Source: an uncultured Methanosphaera sp. (GTDB lineage: Archaea; Methanobacteriota; Methanobacteria; Methanobacteriales; Methanobacteriaceae). Taken from it: a DNA stretch of 64,000 bases. The notes under the pieces are model-generated. The model did no database searches. It saw nothing but the letters and a program-made list of their open reading frames with translations, and had not been told where the DNA came from. Below, piece after piece: positions 18,492-28,547 of the stretch. A program made the translations under genes and the position numbers. Position 1 is the first letter of the stretch. The number at the start of each line of letters is the position of its first letter. The DNA is taken from the NCBI GenBank assembly GCA_946537725.1, contig CAMNFZ010000001.1, positions 1 through 64,000 of the forward strand, given 5' to 3'.

Positions 18492-19535
18492 CTAAATATT
18501 TTCTATCAAAACACACTTCTCATCTAAAGTATCTAAAAACATTTGTATAGCACCAAGTGATGTAAGAACATTACTTGCTTTTTTTGAAATATATTTGTCT
18601 AACGATATAATATTAAGTTTTAAATTTTTAGCAGCTTTTTCACATAAATTGCCCTTACCTATAGAAACTATTACAACTGTGTCTATTTTTGTTCTTTCAA
18701 CAACTTCACTCAATGCGGTTGTAATTTGATCTAACTGTTTTTTATAAATATACTCTGCTAAATTAATTATTTCTTCATCTTTTAATGTATCTAAATCTGC
18801 ACAAACTAATCTGGATATTCTTCTTTTACAAGAAAGTATGTCTTTTTTATTTCCATCGGGTGTATTGCACGTATAATCTTCTTCAGTTATATTTCCTAAT
18901 ACTCTATGAATATCTGCACTAATGCTAAAAAGTTCACTACTTACTCGTGTATTTCTACCATATACTGGTACTGTATGTACTATTGAAGCTAAATTTGTTC
19001 TTAACATACCAGTATAAACTAGTTCTCCAGTACTTAAACGTTCAAGATCACTATGACCTAAAGCTGATTCTTTGAATTCTTTAATAGGTATTATGTCTGT
19101 AGTAGTAGAACCCATATCCATAAAAATACAATTGTCACATATGTACTTTATTAAATCAACTGTTCCAATCCAATTTGCTGCTGCAGCACTAAGTAAATCT
19201 TTTTGTAATTCTTCATAAGTTTTTAAACCATTAAAAGTAACAAAAAATACTTTTTTATCTTCAAATACTTCCATTACTTTATCTGAAATATCTTTTACTC
19301 CTTCTTTTTTACTTTCATAACCATCTGCTAATTCTGCAGTCATAGAAACACACACTATTTCTATGTCAGAATCATTTTTACAAAAATTTTTTAAACATTT
19401 TTGAAGTTTATCATTATTTTTCCACATGGGGAAGTATTCTCTATAATTTTTCATAGAAATGATTTTATTTTCTTTAATTTCTACTATGGAACAATCTGTA
19501 TTTGCTCCTCCAATATCTAATCCTATAATTTTCAT
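18492..19535 (-). CDS. mfnF: Methanofuran biosynthesis condensing enzyme MfnF (hydantoinase/oxoprolinase-like)
   Basis: 347 residues of the ASKHA/hydantoinase A fold, a family once called H4MPT-linked C1-transfer pathway protein. MfnF joins the aminomethylfuran unit to gamma-glutamyltyramine to build the methanofuran core. The nucleotide-binding opening is GLDIGGANTDC, and MDMGSTTTDI is the second phosphate motif. The ATG at 19535 follows the mfnD stop directly, and AAGGAAG inside the mfnD end serves as its ribosome-binding site; a longer form from 19562 is unlikely. Confidence 0.85.
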   Translation of the reverse strand: MKIIGLDIGGANTDCSIVEIKENKIISMKNYREYFPMWKNNDKLQKCLKNFCKNDSDIEIVCVSMTAELADGYESKKEGVKDISDKVMEVFEDKKVFFVTFNGLKTYEELQKDLLSAAAANWIGTVDLIKYICDNCIFMDMGSTTTDIIPIKEFKESALGHSDLERLSTGELVYTGMLRTNLASIVHTVPVYGRNTRVSSELFSISADIHRVLGNITEEDYTCNTPDGNKKDILSCKRRISRLVCADLDTLKDEEIINLAEYIYKKQLDQITTALSEVVERTKIDTVVIVSIGKGNLCEKAAKNLKLNIISLDKYISKKASNVLTSLGAIQMFLDTLDEKCVLIENI

Positions 19536-19536
19536 A

Positions 19537-20526
19537 TTATTCTTCCTTACAAAAACTTCCACTATTTTTAAAGCTTATTTTTTTTCTTTTTTTATTTATT
19601 AATAATTCAATTATATTTTCTATTAAGTTATCATTACATTGTTTTTGTAAAACAATGAAGGGGGTTGTAATTCTCGCATTAACTTCAACAAAATAAATTT
19701 TATCCTCATTAATTATGTAATCAATACCAACAAAACCCTTTAAATTAGGTATACTTTTAATAATTCTTTCAGATATTTGGAATAACTCATTTTTATATTC
19801 ATGTTCTATAGGAGTAACACATCCTATATATGTAATTTTATTATTCTCAGTTCGTATTTCCTGAGAATTAATACTTATACAATTAACGAAACTATCATCA
19901 CATATTATACTAACACTCACAGAATCTCCAGAAATATATTCTTGTAACAAAACATCATCCACATCTTCTTTTTCATATAATTCTAAAATTTCTTTAAATT
20001 CATTTTCATTGTTAACATGAAATATTAAATTAGACGAAGTTCTATTATCAGGTTTGACAATAAAATCAAAAGATTTAAAATGATTTTCTATTACCGAAAA
20101 ATCCACATCATTTGAATTAATTTTTAAAGTATCAATTTTTAATTCTTCTGGAACATATTTATATGTTAAAAATTTACTAGAACAAATAAAGGATGCATTA
20201 GAACTAGAACCTAAAATAGACACATTATTTTCTTCTAAAATTTTACAAATCTTATACTGAATTAAATTATCTTCCGGTGCCACAAACAAACAATAATCAA
20301 ATTCTTCAGAATATTTTTTTAACCATAAACCTATTTCATCTTCTAAGTAAATAGGTGAACAATTCTTAAAATTTAATTTAGGTAACTTTTTATTAATTAA
20401 AAAATAAGTATCAAAAAAAGAGATGTTTTCAAGATTATCCAACATACCTTTAAGCATATTAAATCCTTCATTTATCAAATAATTATCTAAGCATACAGTT
20501 GAATATTCAAAAACTAATAATTTCAT
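19537..20526 (-). CDS. mfnD: Tyramine-glutamate ligase MfnD (ATP-grasp)
   Basis: ATP-grasp ligase of 329 residues that couples L-glutamate to tyramine to form gamma-glutamyltyramine for methanofuran. Visible elements are the lysine-bearing DFIVKPDNR strand, the LLQEYISGDSVSVS segment and the metal-binding end FVEVNARITTP. Its partner mfnF follows with no gap. Adjacency of the two methanofuran genes supports both assignments. Confidence 0.85.
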   Translation of the reverse strand: MKLLVFEYSTVCLDNYLINEGFNMLKGMLDNLENISFFDTYFLINKKLPKLNFKNCSPIYLEDEIGLWLKKYSEEFDYCLFVAPEDNLIQYKICKILEENNVSILGSSSNASFICSSKFLTYKYVPEELKIDTLKINSNDVDFSVIENHFKSFDFIVKPDNRTSSNLIFHVNNENEFKEILELYEKEDVDDVLLQEYISGDSVSVSIICDDSFVNCISINSQEIRTENNKITYIGCVTPIEHEYKNELFQISERIIKSIPNLKGFVGIDYIINEDKIYFVEVNARITTPFIVLQKQCNDNLIENIIELLINKKRKKISFKNSGSFCKEE

Positions 20527-20715
20527 ATGAAAACCTATTATGTATTTAATATTGAAATATAATAATTAACATCTCTATTTTGCATTATTAATGTTTTGAA
20601 AAAATATTTAGATGTATGTTAATTTAATTATTTTATAATTAATTTTTAACATATACTTCCTTACATAAAAAATCTTTTATTTTACTCTTATGTTATCGAT
20701 AGGGAGTTATTTATT

Positions 20716-22029
20716 TTAAATTTGCTTTTCAAATTCTTTAACAATAATAATTTTACCTTTTAAACCAGTTTCGTCTTCAATAAGCTCAGGAACATTGTTA
20801 TTAAAAATTTGTTCAATAAAATGATATTTGTTAATATTTTCAAATTCTTTAACATTTATGTCCTCAGCAATTTCTTTAATATAATATCCTTTAAAGTCTA
20901 AAATTTCATTTGACTCTTTAATTTGAACAGAATTATTTTCAAAACTTTTTTCAATAATATTTAATATCTTTTGAGAGCTAGTTCCATCACCATAAGGATT
21001 CTTAGCATTAACCATGGAATCATATATTTCCTTATCATTCAATATTTTTTCAATATTTCCTCTGATTTCCTCTTCATTAGTTCCAGCTAACACATTTCCG
21101 CCTGCAGAAATAGTTTCAGGTCTTTCAGTATTGTATCTAAGTGTTACACAAGGAATGTCTAAAGTAATAGCTTCTTCCTGAACACCACCAGAATCGGTTA
21201 ATATTAATTGACTGTGAGAAAGTAAGTATAAGAAATCAAGATAACCTAATGGTTTTGTAATTTGTATGTGCTTAGCACTTGATATTTTTTCATATAAGTT
21301 ATTGTTTTCTAATGATTTTCTAGTGTGGGGATGTAATGGAAAAACAATATTGTGCTTTAAATTTAACAAACTATTCACAATATTTTTTAAACGCTCTGGA
21401 TTATCCACGTTCTCTGCTCTATGTAAAGTTAAAGTTATATATTTTTCATATTTTATCATACTAGAAACATTACTTTTTTCAATAGCGATATCTAAATTTC
21501 TTTGACATGCATCAACAATAGTGTTACCTGTTACATGAATCATTTTATGATTTATGCCTTCATTTTGCAAATTAATTGCAGTTTCATCAGTTGGAACAAA
21601 AAATAAATTAGAACAGTTATCGGCTAATATTCTATTAGTTTCTTCTGGCATATCTTTATCAAAGGATCTAAGACCGGCTTCTACGTGACCTACAGGAATT
21701 TTAAGTTTATTTGCAGCTAAAGCTCCTGCTAAAACAGCATTAGTATCTCCTTGAACTAAAACAATATCAATATTTTCTTTGATTAATATTTCTTCTAGTT
21801 CAACAATAATTTTACTAATTTGTTGTAAAGCTGTATTTGATCCAATTCCAATATTATAATTAGGTAATGGTAAGTTTAAATCGATAAAAAATTGTTTTGA
21901 CATTTCTATATCATAATGTTGTCCGGTATGGATTAGAATACATTCATTTTCGCTATGTTGAATTTCATCTATAATGGATGACATTTTAATTATTTCAGGC
22001 CTAGTACCTAATACAATTCCAATTTTCAT
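20716..22029 (-). CDS. wecB: UDP-N-acetylglucosamine 2-epimerase (non-hydrolysing), with C-terminal extension
   Basis: About 437 residues. The GT-B-fold core converts UDP-GlcNAc to UDP-ManNAc for surface polysaccharide. Signature motifs are GTRPEIIKM, GDTNAVLAGALAA, HVEAGLRS, PEETNR and the C-terminal TDSGGVQEEA. The core ends near residue 365, as in other family members, and about 65 further residues follow that I cannot match to a domain. I chose the ATG at 22029 because GTGAT precedes it; GTG at 22038 is part of that site. Confidence 0.9.
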   Translation of the reverse strand: MKIGIVLGTRPEIIKMSSIIDEIQHSENECILIHTGQHYDIEMSKQFFIDLNLPLPNYNIGIGSNTALQQISKIIVELEEILIKENIDIVLVQGDTNAVLAGALAANKLKIPVGHVEAGLRSFDKDMPEETNRILADNCSNLFFVPTDETAINLQNEGINHKMIHVTGNTIVDACQRNLDIAIEKSNVSSMIKYEKYITLTLHRAENVDNPERLKNIVNSLLNLKHNIVFPLHPHTRKSLENNNLYEKISSAKHIQITKPLGYLDFLYLLSHSQLILTDSGGVQEEAITLDIPCVTLRYNTERPETISAGGNVLAGTNEEEIRGNIEKILNDKEIYDSMVNAKNPYGDGTSSQKILNIIEKSFENNSVQIKESNEILDFKGYYIKEIAEDINVKEFENINKYHFIEQIFNNNVPELIEDETGLKGKIIIVKEFEKQI

Positions 22030-22040
22030 TATAATCACTA

Positions 22041-22868
22041 TTATATTTGTTTTAGGATTTTCATCATTTTATTATCAGTAAACTTCTCCTGATTATGATA
22101 AATATATTGTTTTTCTAATTCTTCTATTAATTTATTTTTAGAATATTCACAATCTGTAAATTTAATATTCTTATAATTCATATCACTTAATATGAGTCCA
22201 TTGGCTGGAGCAGGCTGTAATCGTATAGTTTCTCTTAAATCGATAGGTTGCAACAATTTTTCAATATCTGAAAGTTCAAGTTTACCTTTTCCAACTAATA
22301 ATAATGAAGTAACCATTTTTCTTACCATATTCCAAAGGAAACTTTCTCCTTCTACTTTGAATATTAACAAATTATCTTCAACACTTAAATTCATATCAAT
22401 AATTTTCCTATTGGGATTTTTTTCGTTTCGTTTTGAAAAATTTCTAAAGTTATGTTCTCCAATCATATATTGCATCGCAGTTCTCATATCCTCATAATTT
22501 AATTCATAATCTTCAAATGGATTTAATGGTTGTACATAAGTATAAGTTCTAGATAATGGAAATCTAACTTTAAAACCATATGGAACACGTGCTTCACCAA
22601 TTATTTTAACATCTCGTGGTAACAATCCGTTTAAATAATTTAATCTTATCTCTTCATCAGTGATAAAAGATATGACATTACATGTTGAATGAACACCTTT
22701 ATCAGTACGTCCAGCAACTGAATAATGAGCTTTCCAGGTATCTGTTATAACCCCTGCTTCAAAAAATACTTTTAAAAGTTCTCCTTCCACGGTTCTATAA
22801 TCTGGTTGTCGTTGATATCCATGAAATTTAGTTCCTATATATGCTATTTTCAATGCAACTCTTCTCAT
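22041..22868 (-). CDS. truA: tRNA pseudouridine(38-40) synthase TruA
   Basis: 275 residues. The catalytic aspartate is D56 in AGRTDKGVHS. FHGYQRQP and the late NMVRKMV segment are also typical of TruA. It isomerises uridines at positions 38-40 of the tRNA anticodon arm. It lies just upstream of wecB on the same strand with an 11-base gap. Confidence 0.93.
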   Translation of the reverse strand: MRRVALKIAYIGTKFHGYQRQPDYRTVEGELLKVFFEAGVITDTWKAHYSVAGRTDKGVHSTCNVISFITDEEIRLNYLNGLLPRDVKIIGEARVPYGFKVRFPLSRTYTYVQPLNPFEDYELNYEDMRTAMQYMIGEHNFRNFSKRNEKNPNRKIIDMNLSVEDNLLIFKVEGESFLWNMVRKMVTSLLLVGKGKLELSDIEKLLQPIDLRETIRLQPAPANGLILSDMNYKNIKFTDCEYSKNKLIEELEKQYIYHNQEKFTDNKMMKILKQI

Positions 22869-23009
22869 TAATTACCATTCTCAATATTATTTAATTATTA
22901 ATAAATATGTATTTCATATTTAAATTAATTAATGATTCATTAGAAAATTAATAAGTAATGAAATTAACATATTAAATATTAAATAACTAATTCATAAAGA
23001 GTTGATTCT

Positions 23010-23723
23010 ATGATAATAATACCTGCAGTAGATTTAAAAAATGGAAAATGTGTACAGTTAGTTCAAGGAAAACCAGGCACTGAACAAATTGTATTAAACA
23101 ATCCTGAAGATGTAGCATTACAATGGATTTCTAAAGGAGCAAAAAGATTACATATAGTTGATTTGGATGGTGCATTAGGTAGTGGAGAAAATCTGGATAT
23201 TGTTAAAAAAATCATTAACAAATCAGAAGTACCTATACAGATGGGTGGTGGAATACGTACAATTGGAGATGCAAAAAAATTACTTGACATAGGAGTTACA
23301 ACAGTAATCATTGGAACTATGGCTATAAAACATCCAGAATATATTACAGAATTATCCGAAGAATACGGTTCAGAAAGGATATGTGTATCATTAGACAGTA
23401 AAGATAATAAAGTAGTTACTCACGGTTGGACAGAATATACAGATAAAACACCTGTTGAATATGCAAAAATTTTTGAAGAAAAAGGTGCTGGATCCATACT
23501 ATTTACAAATGTGGATGTAGAAGGTTTATTATCTGGTGTTGACTTAAAACCTATAAAAGAATTATTATCAGAAGTAAACATTCCTATTATATACTCCGGA
23601 GGAATAACATCCTTGGATGATCTGAAGGTTTTATCTGAATTAAATACAGATTATGTGGTAATTGGTTCTGCATTATATAAAGGACTAATTGCATTTGAAG
23701 ATACATTGCAGTTTCAACACTAA
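23010..23723 (+). CDS. hisA: Phosphoribosylformimino-5-aminoimidazole carboxamide ribotide isomerase (HisA)
   Basis: (beta/alpha)8 barrel of 237 residues for the fourth step of histidine synthesis. It opens IIPAVDLKNGKCVQL with the catalytic Asp, and carries the phosphate motifs MGGGIRT and YSGGIT. GAGTTGAT precedes the ATG. Other his genes are not in the window. A FAD synthetase-like gene follows within a few bases. Confidence 0.93.
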   Translation: MIIIPAVDLKNGKCVQLVQGKPGTEQIVLNNPEDVALQWISKGAKRLHIVDLDGALGSGENLDIVKKIINKSEVPIQMGGGIRTIGDAKKLLDIGVTTVIIGTMAIKHPEYITELSEEYGSERICVSLDSKDNKVVTHGWTEYTDKTPVEYAKIFEEKGAGSILFTNVDVEGLLSGVDLKPIKELLSEVNIPIIYSGGITSLDDLKVLSELNTDYVVIGSALYKGLIAFEDTLQFQH

Positions 23724-23729
23724 AAAGGG

Positions 23730-24194
23730 GTGGATATTATTAGAGTAATGGCTTCAGGAACATTTGATATTCTTCATCCGGGACATGTTTTTTATTTAGA
23801 AGAAGCAAAAAAATTAGGCGGACAAAATGCTGAATTATTTGTTGTAATAGCAACAGATAAAACAGTAGAAAAACATAAAAGAATCCCAATAATGTCTCAA
23901 CAACAACGTGCAGAACTAATATCAAAATTAAGTGTGGTCGATGAAGTTTATGTTGGAAACGAAGGCGATCCATTTAAAATTGTAAAAGAAAAACAACCTG
24001 ATATTATAGCAATAGGACCTGATCAAAAATTTTCTCCCAAAAAACTTCAAACTCAATTAAAAAACATAGGAATCAATGTCCAAGTAACCAAAATTAAAGA
24101 TTATAAAAAATTTGAATTAGATAGTACTTGTAAAATCATCAGGAAAATAAAAAGAACTCATTTTGATGAGAATGTCTTTGATGATTGTGATTGA
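23730..24194 (+). CDS. ribL: RibL-type FAD synthetase (cytidylyltransferase-like)
   Basis: Nucleotidyltransferase of 154 residues. The HIGH-like motif is ASGTFDILHPGHV and the second motif is ISKLSVVDEVYVG. Archaeal RibL adenylates FMN to FAD; related enzymes of glycerol-3-phosphate or F420 chemistry look similar. The GTG at 23730 lies inside the apparent ribosome-binding site GGGGTG. Start at ATT (23736 or 23739) would give the family's usual N-terminus, and ATG 23748 would shorten the first strand. The start is therefore unsettled. Confidence 0.83.
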   Translation: MDIIRVMASGTFDILHPGHVFYLEEAKKLGGQNAELFVVIATDKTVEKHKRIPIMSQQQRAELISKLSVVDEVYVGNEGDPFKIVKEKQPDIIAIGPDQKFSPKKLQTQLKNIGINVQVTKIKDYKKFELDSTCKIIRKIKRTHFDENVFDDCD

Positions 24195-24274
24195 AATTTT
24201 CACAAAAATTAATATACTTTGTTTGATATAAATATATTTAATATATTTTTACGATAATTTAAGGAGATATCTTC

Positions 24275-24565
24275 ATGGTAGCAAAAAAATATTATGATAC
24301 ATTATTAAAAATTACAGATATAATGAACGAAAAAGGTGCTGGTGATGACGATAAGCCAGGAATTATATATATTCGTAACGAAGCAGAATGTTACACAATA
24401 GGTACTCGTTTTTACGATGAAGAAATTGCTAAATACTTAGATGAAGTAGTTGATAATTGGACTGGTGAAGAATCTACTCTTAAAAAGAAATCTAAAAAAC
24501 GATCCAAAAAACAAGACAAAGTTGAAGAATTATATTATTTATGGAAATTACATTTACCAGAATAA
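24275..24565 (+). CDS. Small Lys-rich hypothetical protein
   Basis: 96 residues: a mixed N-terminal part (about 1-70) followed by a Lys/Ser-rich basic stretch (KKKSKKRSKK) and a short aromatic end. AAGGAGATAT at 24261-24270 is a strong ribosome-binding site. I do not recognise the family. It stands alone between ribL and cofH. Confidence 0.65.
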   Translation: MVAKKYYDTLLKITDIMNEKGAGDDDKPGIIYIRNEAECYTIGTRFYDEEIAKYLDEVVDNWTGEESTLKKKSKKRSKKQDKVEELYYLWKLHLPE

Positions 24566-24672
24566 TTTCCAATTTTTTAACCTTTTTTTCTCAATTAAAC
24601 TCTTTTTACACAATTTATTTTAACTATAATACTTAAACATTATAATAGATATATTGTTTAGGGAATGATTTA

Positions 24673-25722
24673 ATGCTTGATGAGATATATAACAAATCAT
24701 TAGATAATGATATAACTCCCGATATTGCTTTGGAATTAGTTAATTCAACAAATCAATTTGAATTGTTTGATACTGCAGATAATTTAAGGAAGAACATTGT
24801 TGGGGATACAGTAACATATGTTGTTAATAAAGCCATAGATATTACAGATCAGTGTATGATTGGTTGTAAATTTTGTTCTTTTAGAAATCATGAAAATTAT
24901 GAAATGACTCAAGACGAAATCTTGGATAGTATCAAACAAGCAAAATCTGTAGGTGCTACAGAAATTTGTTTATTTGGTGGAATAACAAAAGATATGGATA
25001 TTAATTACTATTGTGATTTAATTAAAACTATTAAAGATAACTATGACATCTGTTTACATGCTCTAAGTCCTAGTGAAGTATATCAAACAGCATTAAATTC
25101 AGGTATTTCTACCATGGATGCTTTAAAATTATTAAAAGATGCAGGTATGGATACTATGACTGGAGCTTCTGCCGAAATATTGGTAGATTCTATTCGTGAA
25201 CAAATATGTCCAAAAAAATTATCAACAAATGAATGGTCTAAAGTAATTAAAGAAGCTCATCAATTAGGTATTCCAACTACTTCTACAATAATGTATGGAA
25301 GTATAGAATCATGGGAAGATAGAATTAAGCATATGTTTATCCTTAAAGAAATTCAAGAAGAAACACATGGATTTACAGAATTTGTTCCATTAACATTTCT
25401 GGGGGCAAATAATGAATTAGGTAAAATAACTAATGAAGCCTCAGGAATTGAAGACTTAAAATTGCATGCAATATCTAGAATAATTTTTGGTGAGGTTTTA
25501 CCAAATATTCAAGTTTCTTGGGTTAAATTAGGATTAAAAATGACACAGGTAGCATTATCCTGTGGTGCAAATGATATTGGTGGAACTATGATTGAAGATA
25601 AAATATCCACTGCTGCAGGTGCTAATTATGGTGATTATTTGCCTGTTGAAAAAATTAAACAATTAATATTGGATATTGGTAGGATTCCACAGCAACGTTC
25701 TACTAAATATGAATTATTATAA
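24673..25722 (+). CDS. cofH: 5-amino-6-(D-ribitylamino)uracil-L-tyrosine 4-hydroxyphenyl transferase (CofH)
   Basis: Radical SAM enzyme of 349 residues, the CofH half of F0 synthase for coenzyme F420. The cluster motif is CMIGCKFC (CX3CX2C). CofH-type signatures HALSPSEV, MTGASAEIL and GIPTTSTIMYG are present and separate it from CofG. The CofG partner is not in this window. A MqnC/MqnE relative is unlikely in this organism. Confidence 0.88.
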   Translation: MLDEIYNKSLDNDITPDIALELVNSTNQFELFDTADNLRKNIVGDTVTYVVNKAIDITDQCMIGCKFCSFRNHENYEMTQDEILDSIKQAKSVGATEICLFGGITKDMDINYYCDLIKTIKDNYDICLHALSPSEVYQTALNSGISTMDALKLLKDAGMDTMTGASAEILVDSIREQICPKKLSTNEWSKVIKEAHQLGIPTTSTIMYGSIESWEDRIKHMFILKEIQEETHGFTEFVPLTFLGANNELGKITNEASGIEDLKLHAISRIIFGEVLPNIQVSWVKLGLKMTQVALSCGANDIGGTMIEDKISTAAGANYGDYLPVEKIKQLILDIGRIPQQRSTKYELL

Positions 25723-25784
25723 CTTTTTTCTTTTTCTATAAAAACAAGATTTTTTTTTAAATGGGGTTTATTGGGTTGAATAAA

Positions 25785-27383
25785 CTATAATTGTTTATTC
25801 AACATTTTTGTTTTTTCTTGTGATGTTAATTGATCAACAATTTCTTCAGGTTTTCCATGATCTAATAATTTACCGTCTCTCATTAATGCTGCACTATCAC
25901 AACATTCTAATACAAAGTCCATATCGTGTGAAATAATTATGAATGTTTGGTCTAATTCTTCACGAGCATTTAATATGGATTCGGTTACATGTCTTCTAGT
26001 TATTGGATCCATAGTTCCTGTTGGTTCATCTAATATTACAATGTTAGGTTCTTTGATAAGAACTTGAGCTATTGCAACTCTGTGACGTTCTCCTCCACTC
26101 ATTTGGTCGGGATATTTTTCTAAAAGTGATGAAGCTTCTTCTTCTTTAAAACCTACTGCTGTTAACACGTGTAATGATTTCATTTTTGCAAATTCGGATG
26201 GTAGATCTAAACTTATTGCATCAGTTAAGTTTCCTAAAATTGTTTTATATGGATATAAACTGAAATCTTGGTGTAATAATCCAATGTGTGGTGTTACACG
26301 ACCTCTATGTTGTGGGCCTTTTTTAGAAATATCAATCCATTCGTCACCTAATCTGACTTCGATTTCTCCATCACTTGGTTCTACTAAACCTGCAATTACT
26401 TTGGATAATGTGGTTTTTCCTGCACCACTTAATCCTACAATACTGGCTATTTCACCTTCATTGATTGTTAAAGTTACTCCATCTACTGATTTAACAACTC
26501 CTCGTGATACTGAGAAATAATACTTTTTCAAGTCATTCATTTTTATTAGAGGATCTCCTAAAGTGACGGTTTCGTGTTTTGGAGGTAATGGTATTTCTTC
26601 TACAAATTCTGCAACAATTTTGGAAGGTTCTCCTTCTTCTTTTATTTCTCCATTTTCTAACCAGATTACTCTATCGGATAAATCTTCTATTACTTCTGGC
26701 CAGTGGGAGTTAATAATCATTGTAATGTTTTTATCTTTAACTCCATTTAACAAAGCATTGTGGAGTAATGTTGCAGTTTTTGGATCTAATGTTCCTGTTG
26801 GTTCATCTGCTAAAAATAGCATAGGGTTCTTAGCTAATTGTCGTGCAAGAACAATTCTTTGTTTTTCTCCACCACTTAAATCACGGGCAACGTGTGTAGT
26901 TCTATGTTCCATTCGTGTCATTTTAAGTAAATTGATTGCTTTGTTGATGTTATCGGGATCTCTTTGATCTTCGAATGATTTCATAATGTTTTCAATTACT
27001 GTTTCTTCTTCATATAAAGCAAAAGTTCGTTGTAACATGATGGATATACGTCTTTTTATTGCTGCAAATTCGTCTCTTGTACTTTTCCATAAGTTTATTT
27101 CATGTTCTTTTAATCTTCCACCACAAGAACATGGGGTATTTGCTTTTGAAGGAGCATCCACATAGTTACAGTCTGAACATATAGCAACATGGTATATGAT
27201 TTCTCCTTCGTCTGGTTCATATTCTGGTATTCCTCTTAACATGTTAAGTAGTACTGATTTACCTGAACCACTTCTACCGAGAACTCCTAATACTTCTCCC
27301 TCATTAATTTCTAGATTAATTTTCTTTAATACGGGCGTATTATCAAAATTCTTCGTAATATTTTTTACTTCTATAAAACTCAT
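25785..27383 (-). CDS. atwA: Methyl-coenzyme M reductase activation component A2 (AtwA), tandem ABC ATPase
   Basis: About 532 residues with two ABC ATPase domains in one chain. The first Walker A is GRSGSGKS and the second GLSGAGKTT; signatures are LSGGEKQR and MSGGERHR. Between Walker A and the first signature is a Cys insert (CSDC and CSCGG), likely zinc-binding. A2 supplies ATP-dependent activation of methyl-coenzyme M reductase in methanogens. No membrane partner is nearby. The ATG at 27383 follows GGTG; GTG 27392 is that site itself. Confidence 0.85.
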   Translation of the reverse strand: MSFIEVKNITKNFDNTPVLKKINLEINEGEVLGVLGRSGSGKSVLLNMLRGIPEYEPDEGEIIYHVAICSDCNYVDAPSKANTPCSCGGRLKEHEINLWKSTRDEFAAIKRRISIMLQRTFALYEEETVIENIMKSFEDQRDPDNINKAINLLKMTRMEHRTTHVARDLSGGEKQRIVLARQLAKNPMLFLADEPTGTLDPKTATLLHNALLNGVKDKNITMIINSHWPEVIEDLSDRVIWLENGEIKEEGEPSKIVAEFVEEIPLPPKHETVTLGDPLIKMNDLKKYYFSVSRGVVKSVDGVTLTINEGEIASIVGLSGAGKTTLSKVIAGLVEPSDGEIEVRLGDEWIDISKKGPQHRGRVTPHIGLLHQDFSLYPYKTILGNLTDAISLDLPSEFAKMKSLHVLTAVGFKEEEASSLLEKYPDQMSGGERHRVAIAQVLIKEPNIVILDEPTGTMDPITRRHVTESILNAREELDQTFIIISHDMDFVLECCDSAALMRDGKLLDHGKPEEIVDQLTSQEKTKMLNKQL

Positions 27384-27620
27384 TAATCGCACCTAATCTA
27401 TTTTTTGGGTAAATTATATTTTTAATAAGGTTTTTTTTTTGATTAAATATATGTAGTTATATATCATTTTTTTAAATATTATATCTTTTGAATTCGTAGT
27501 AATTTATCATTATTTATCATAACATTTTTATTATATTCTAGATATATAGTTATATTACATAGTATTTTTAATTAAAGACTATAGTTAATTTTCACATAAT
27601 TTTATATTAAGGTGGTAACA

Positions 27621-28505
27621 TTGCTTACTTCTGTACAAAAAGAGATATTACAAAGTTTAATTAATTTATATAGGAAATCTAAATGTACCTCTGTTAAATG
27701 TGAAAGTATAGCTGATTTAATGGGTCGTAATGCAGGTACGATAAGGAATCAAATGCAATCTTTACGTAGTTTAGGTTTAGTTCAGGGAGTACCTGGGCCT
27801 AGGGGAGGTTATAAGCCTACTTTAGAAGCTTATCATACATTGAATATCGAAAATGATCCTTGTGAAATTCATGTACCTATATATGTTAATGGTAATTCTA
27901 TTTCTGATATTTCAGTTAATAAAATAGAATTTACGAATATATTAAGACCAGGTGCATGTGAAGCAACAATATCAGTATTGGGAGATATTAAACAATTAGA
28001 TTTGGATAATCAAATAAAAATTGGTCCAACTCCTGTCAATAATTTAACAGTATATGGTACTATTATTGGAAGAGATGATGTTGATAATGCATTGCTACTT
28101 AAAACAGAAGCAATAATCAGTATCCCAAATATTCAAATTAAAGAGTTATCAACACCAATAAAGTGTACAATAAATTATGACATGTCATTAACAGAAGTTA
28201 GTCAATTAATGATTGAACACAATGTTAAAGGAATACCAGTTCTTGTTGATGATGAAATAAAGGGTATAGTTAAATATTCGGATATTATGGAAATGATTGC
28301 TCAAAATAAATTTGATGCAAAAGTAAAAGATTTTATGGATGAAAATATTGCTATAGCTAAAGAAACAAATACATTAATGCATAGTATGGATACTTTATAC
28401 CAGAATGATGTTTCTATGTTAGTTTTAGTTAATAAAGATGGTAAACTTTCTGGTATGGTTACTTTTACTGATGTTTTACGCAGATTAGTTAGTTTTACTA
28501 GTTAA
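27621..28505 (+). CDS. HTH and twin-CBS domain regulator
   Basis: About 294 residues. An N-terminal winged-helix-like segment (CESIADLMGRNAGTIRNQMQSL) suggests DNA binding. The middle part (about residues 80-180) is beta-rich and I cannot assign it. The C-terminus has two CBS motifs (GIPVLVDDEIKGIVKYSDI and LVLVNKDGKLSGMVTFTDV), which usually bind adenosyl nucleotides. GGTGGT before TTG at 27621 decides the start. It precedes the deoxyhypusine synthase gene. Its targets are unknown. Confidence 0.8.
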   Translation: MLTSVQKEILQSLINLYRKSKCTSVKCESIADLMGRNAGTIRNQMQSLRSLGLVQGVPGPRGGYKPTLEAYHTLNIENDPCEIHVPIYVNGNSISDISVNKIEFTNILRPGACEATISVLGDIKQLDLDNQIKIGPTPVNNLTVYGTIIGRDDVDNALLLKTEAIISIPNIQIKELSTPIKCTINYDMSLTEVSQLMIEHNVKGIPVLVDDEIKGIVKYSDIMEMIAQNKFDAKVKDFMDENIAIAKETNTLMHSMDTLYQNDVSMLVLVNKDGKLSGMVTFTDVLRRLVSFTS

Positions 28506-28547
28506 TCAATTTATTTTTTTTTAAATATTTTTTTTGGAGTATATTTT

